Assembly (NCBI RefSeq): GCF_900110205.1
Contig: NZ_FOCV01000010.1
Coordinates: 124,001-188,000, forward strand
Reading direction: 5' to 3'
DNA: 64,000 bases
DNA from: Rhizobium tibeticum
GTDB taxonomy: Bacteria; Pseudomonadota; Alphaproteobacteria; Rhizobiales; Rhizobiaceae
The notes under the pieces are model-generated. The model saw only the letters and a program-made list of their open reading frames with translations. It was not told the origin of the DNA and did no database searches. The position numbers and the translations under genes were made by a program. Of the stretch, positions 62,953 through 64,000 are shown in pieces. The stretch's first letter is position 1; every line of letters starts with the position of its first letter.

Positions 62953-63822
62953 ATGACTTACTTGAGAGATCCCAATCTGCCCCGTAATACTGCACGCCGG
63001 CGTTTTCTGGGGGTGGCCGCCGCTGCCGGTGCTCGTTTCGCGAGCGTGGCGGCCATTGCCCTGGCGGCTTCATCGTCGCCAGCACGCGCGGCGGGCCTGC
63101 ATTTGGGATGGCGCAACGGGGGCGGCCCCGGCAGCGGGCGCGGCAATTCCGGCGGAGCCGGAGGTGGCGGTGGTGCGCAATGCTTCCTGCAAGGCACGTC
63201 GATCCTCACCGATTGCGGTGAAAAGTATGTCGAGGATCTTCGGATTGGCGATCGGGTCACACTTCCGGGCGGAGACACCCGCGCGATCAAATGGATTGGT
63301 CGCCAAGTGCTCAAGAAGGGCGGCGCGCACTGGCATGACAGCGTCGTGCCGATCCGAGTGGCGCGCCATGCGCTGGATGAGCATACGCCACATTCGGATC
63401 TATACCTGTCGCCTGGCCATGCACTATTCCTGAACGGTGTTCTGATCCGCGTGAAGGATCTCGTGAATGGCACGACGATCGCACCGATCGCACCCCACGA
63501 CGATATGACGATTGAGTATTACGCCGTCCTGCTCGCGACCCACGAAGTGATCCTTGCTCAGGGCGCTTCGGCGGAGACCTTCCATCCCTCGGACAGCAAT
63601 CGCGAAAATTTCTCGAACTTTGCGGAATACGAACGGCTATATGCCGGTGAGGCGCGCGAGGAAATGACATCCTATGCGACAGTCCTTGGCGAGGAAGGCG
63701 GCTGGCAGCATCTAAAAGCTCTTCTTCTGCTCGGCGCTTCTCCTTTGCTGCCGATGTTCGATCCATTCGAGGATGCCTGCAAGAAGATCGATGCCCGAGC
63801 CAAGGAGGTGTTTTTGCGCTAG
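62953..63822 (+). CDS. Tat-exported Hint-domain protein, copy 2
   Basis: AGGAG precedes ATG 62953. The 289-aa protein has a twin-arginine signal (NTARRRFLGVAAAAG, then a hydrophobic stretch ending SSSPARA), a Gly-rich linker (about residues 50-75) and a Hint domain starting at CFLQGTSILTDCG with VEDLRIGDRV and LYLSPGHALFLNGV. It is collinear with the gene at 22880-23743, and the two differ mainly in the linker. The first Cys after the linker is where Hint domains cleave or rearrange. The role may be self-processing of an exported protein; the partner or attached product is unknown. Confidence 0.82.
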   Translation: MTYLRDPNLPRNTARRRFLGVAAAAGARFASVAAIALAASSSPARAAGLHLGWRNGGGPGSGRGNSGGAGGGGGAQCFLQGTSILTDCGEKYVEDLRIGDRVTLPGGDTRAIKWIGRQVLKKGGAHWHDSVVPIRVARHALDEHTPHSDLYLSPGHALFLNGVLIRVKDLVNGTTIAPIAPHDDMTIEYYAVLLATHEVILAQGASAETFHPSDSNRENFSNFAEYERLYAGEAREEMTSYATVLGEEGGWQHLKALLLLGASPLLPMFDPFEDACKKIDARAKEVFLR

Positions 63823-64000
63823 CTTAGAACACGCTGCGGCCAGGATTACACACGGCGCCGCCTCGAACCCCTGGGTTCTGTGTGTCGTTCTGTCGACGGC
63901 CAGGCCGCCGCTGCAGCGGCGTGCCTCGGCATCTTCGACCGTCCCGGTCGCCTCGATCGCAGCGTTGGTGCTAAGGCCAACAGCCTCGATCGCGACGCCG
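63823..64000. other. Right edge, no gene supported
   Basis: A minus-strand frame stays open from the edge into this stretch but has no recognisable motif. It may be the end of a gene outside the window. Confidence 0.3.

Overview
The window looks like accessory DNA of a member of the Rhizobiaceae, with Sinorhizobium/Ensifer or Rhizobium as the best guess, and probably a plasmid or chromid. The reasons are the napEFDABC nitrate reductase operon, two tandem Ku genes, HWE-type signalling, rhizobial small-protein families (DUF982, DUF2934, DUF6894, KGG) and many matches to the Sinorhizobium RpoE2 (EcfG-type) general-stress promoter GGAAC-N18-TT. No rRNA, tRNA, CRISPR array or replication gene was seen.

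Layout. 0-6 kb: small stress-type genes, an orphan siderophore-type ABC ATPase, a DUF421 membrane protein with a one-helix partner, and an HU protein with a clear terminator. 6-14 kb: two minus-strand sensor kinases, one of them 2094 residues long and built on eleven 92-residue HAMP repeats. 15-19 kb: a tight operon of an N-formylglutamate amidohydrolase, a DUF1704 zinc peptidase (HExxxH and QEGLA motifs) and a glutathione-synthase-like ATP-grasp enzyme, whose joint substrate is unknown. 19-24 kb: an L,D-transpeptidase, an EF-hand protein, an ArsR regulator, a PAS protein, a Tat-exported Hint-domain protein and small proteins. 24.9-29.5 kb: napEFDABC, with napA broken by a frameshift.

30-39 kb: a shikimate/quinate block. 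Two tandem GntR/FCD regulators precede a fused 3-dehydroshikimate dehydratase (minus strand). Divergently lies an ABC importer with embedded dehydroquinate dehydratase, Gfo/Idh/MocA oxidoreductase and shikimate-dehydrogenase-like genes. Together these would import a cyclic polyol acid and convert it to protocatechuate. One permease has an in-frame amber codon. 39-42.5 kb: a VOC protein, a secreted cupin and small genes.

43-51 kb is partly a gene graveyard: a frameshifted IS110 element, a second transposase remnant, two frameshifted DUF2934 genes, a truncated NRAMP transporter and a frameshifted NUDIX gene. It still holds two intact Ku genes and intact small stress genes. 51-64 kb: KGG stress proteins, a CheB-CheR-PAS-HWE kinase fusion preceded by a 140-bp duplication of its own 5' region, a broken response regulator, a stand-alone CheB, several stress-promoter small genes, a candidate small RNA and a second Hint-domain paralogue.

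The main unifying observation is sixteen GGAAC-N18-TT sites, all with exactly 18 bases of spacing and all upstream of a same-strand gene. The window therefore reads as a general-stress island: DNA end-joining, small stress proteins, envelope remodelling and signalling genes, interleaved with catabolic and respiratory operons.
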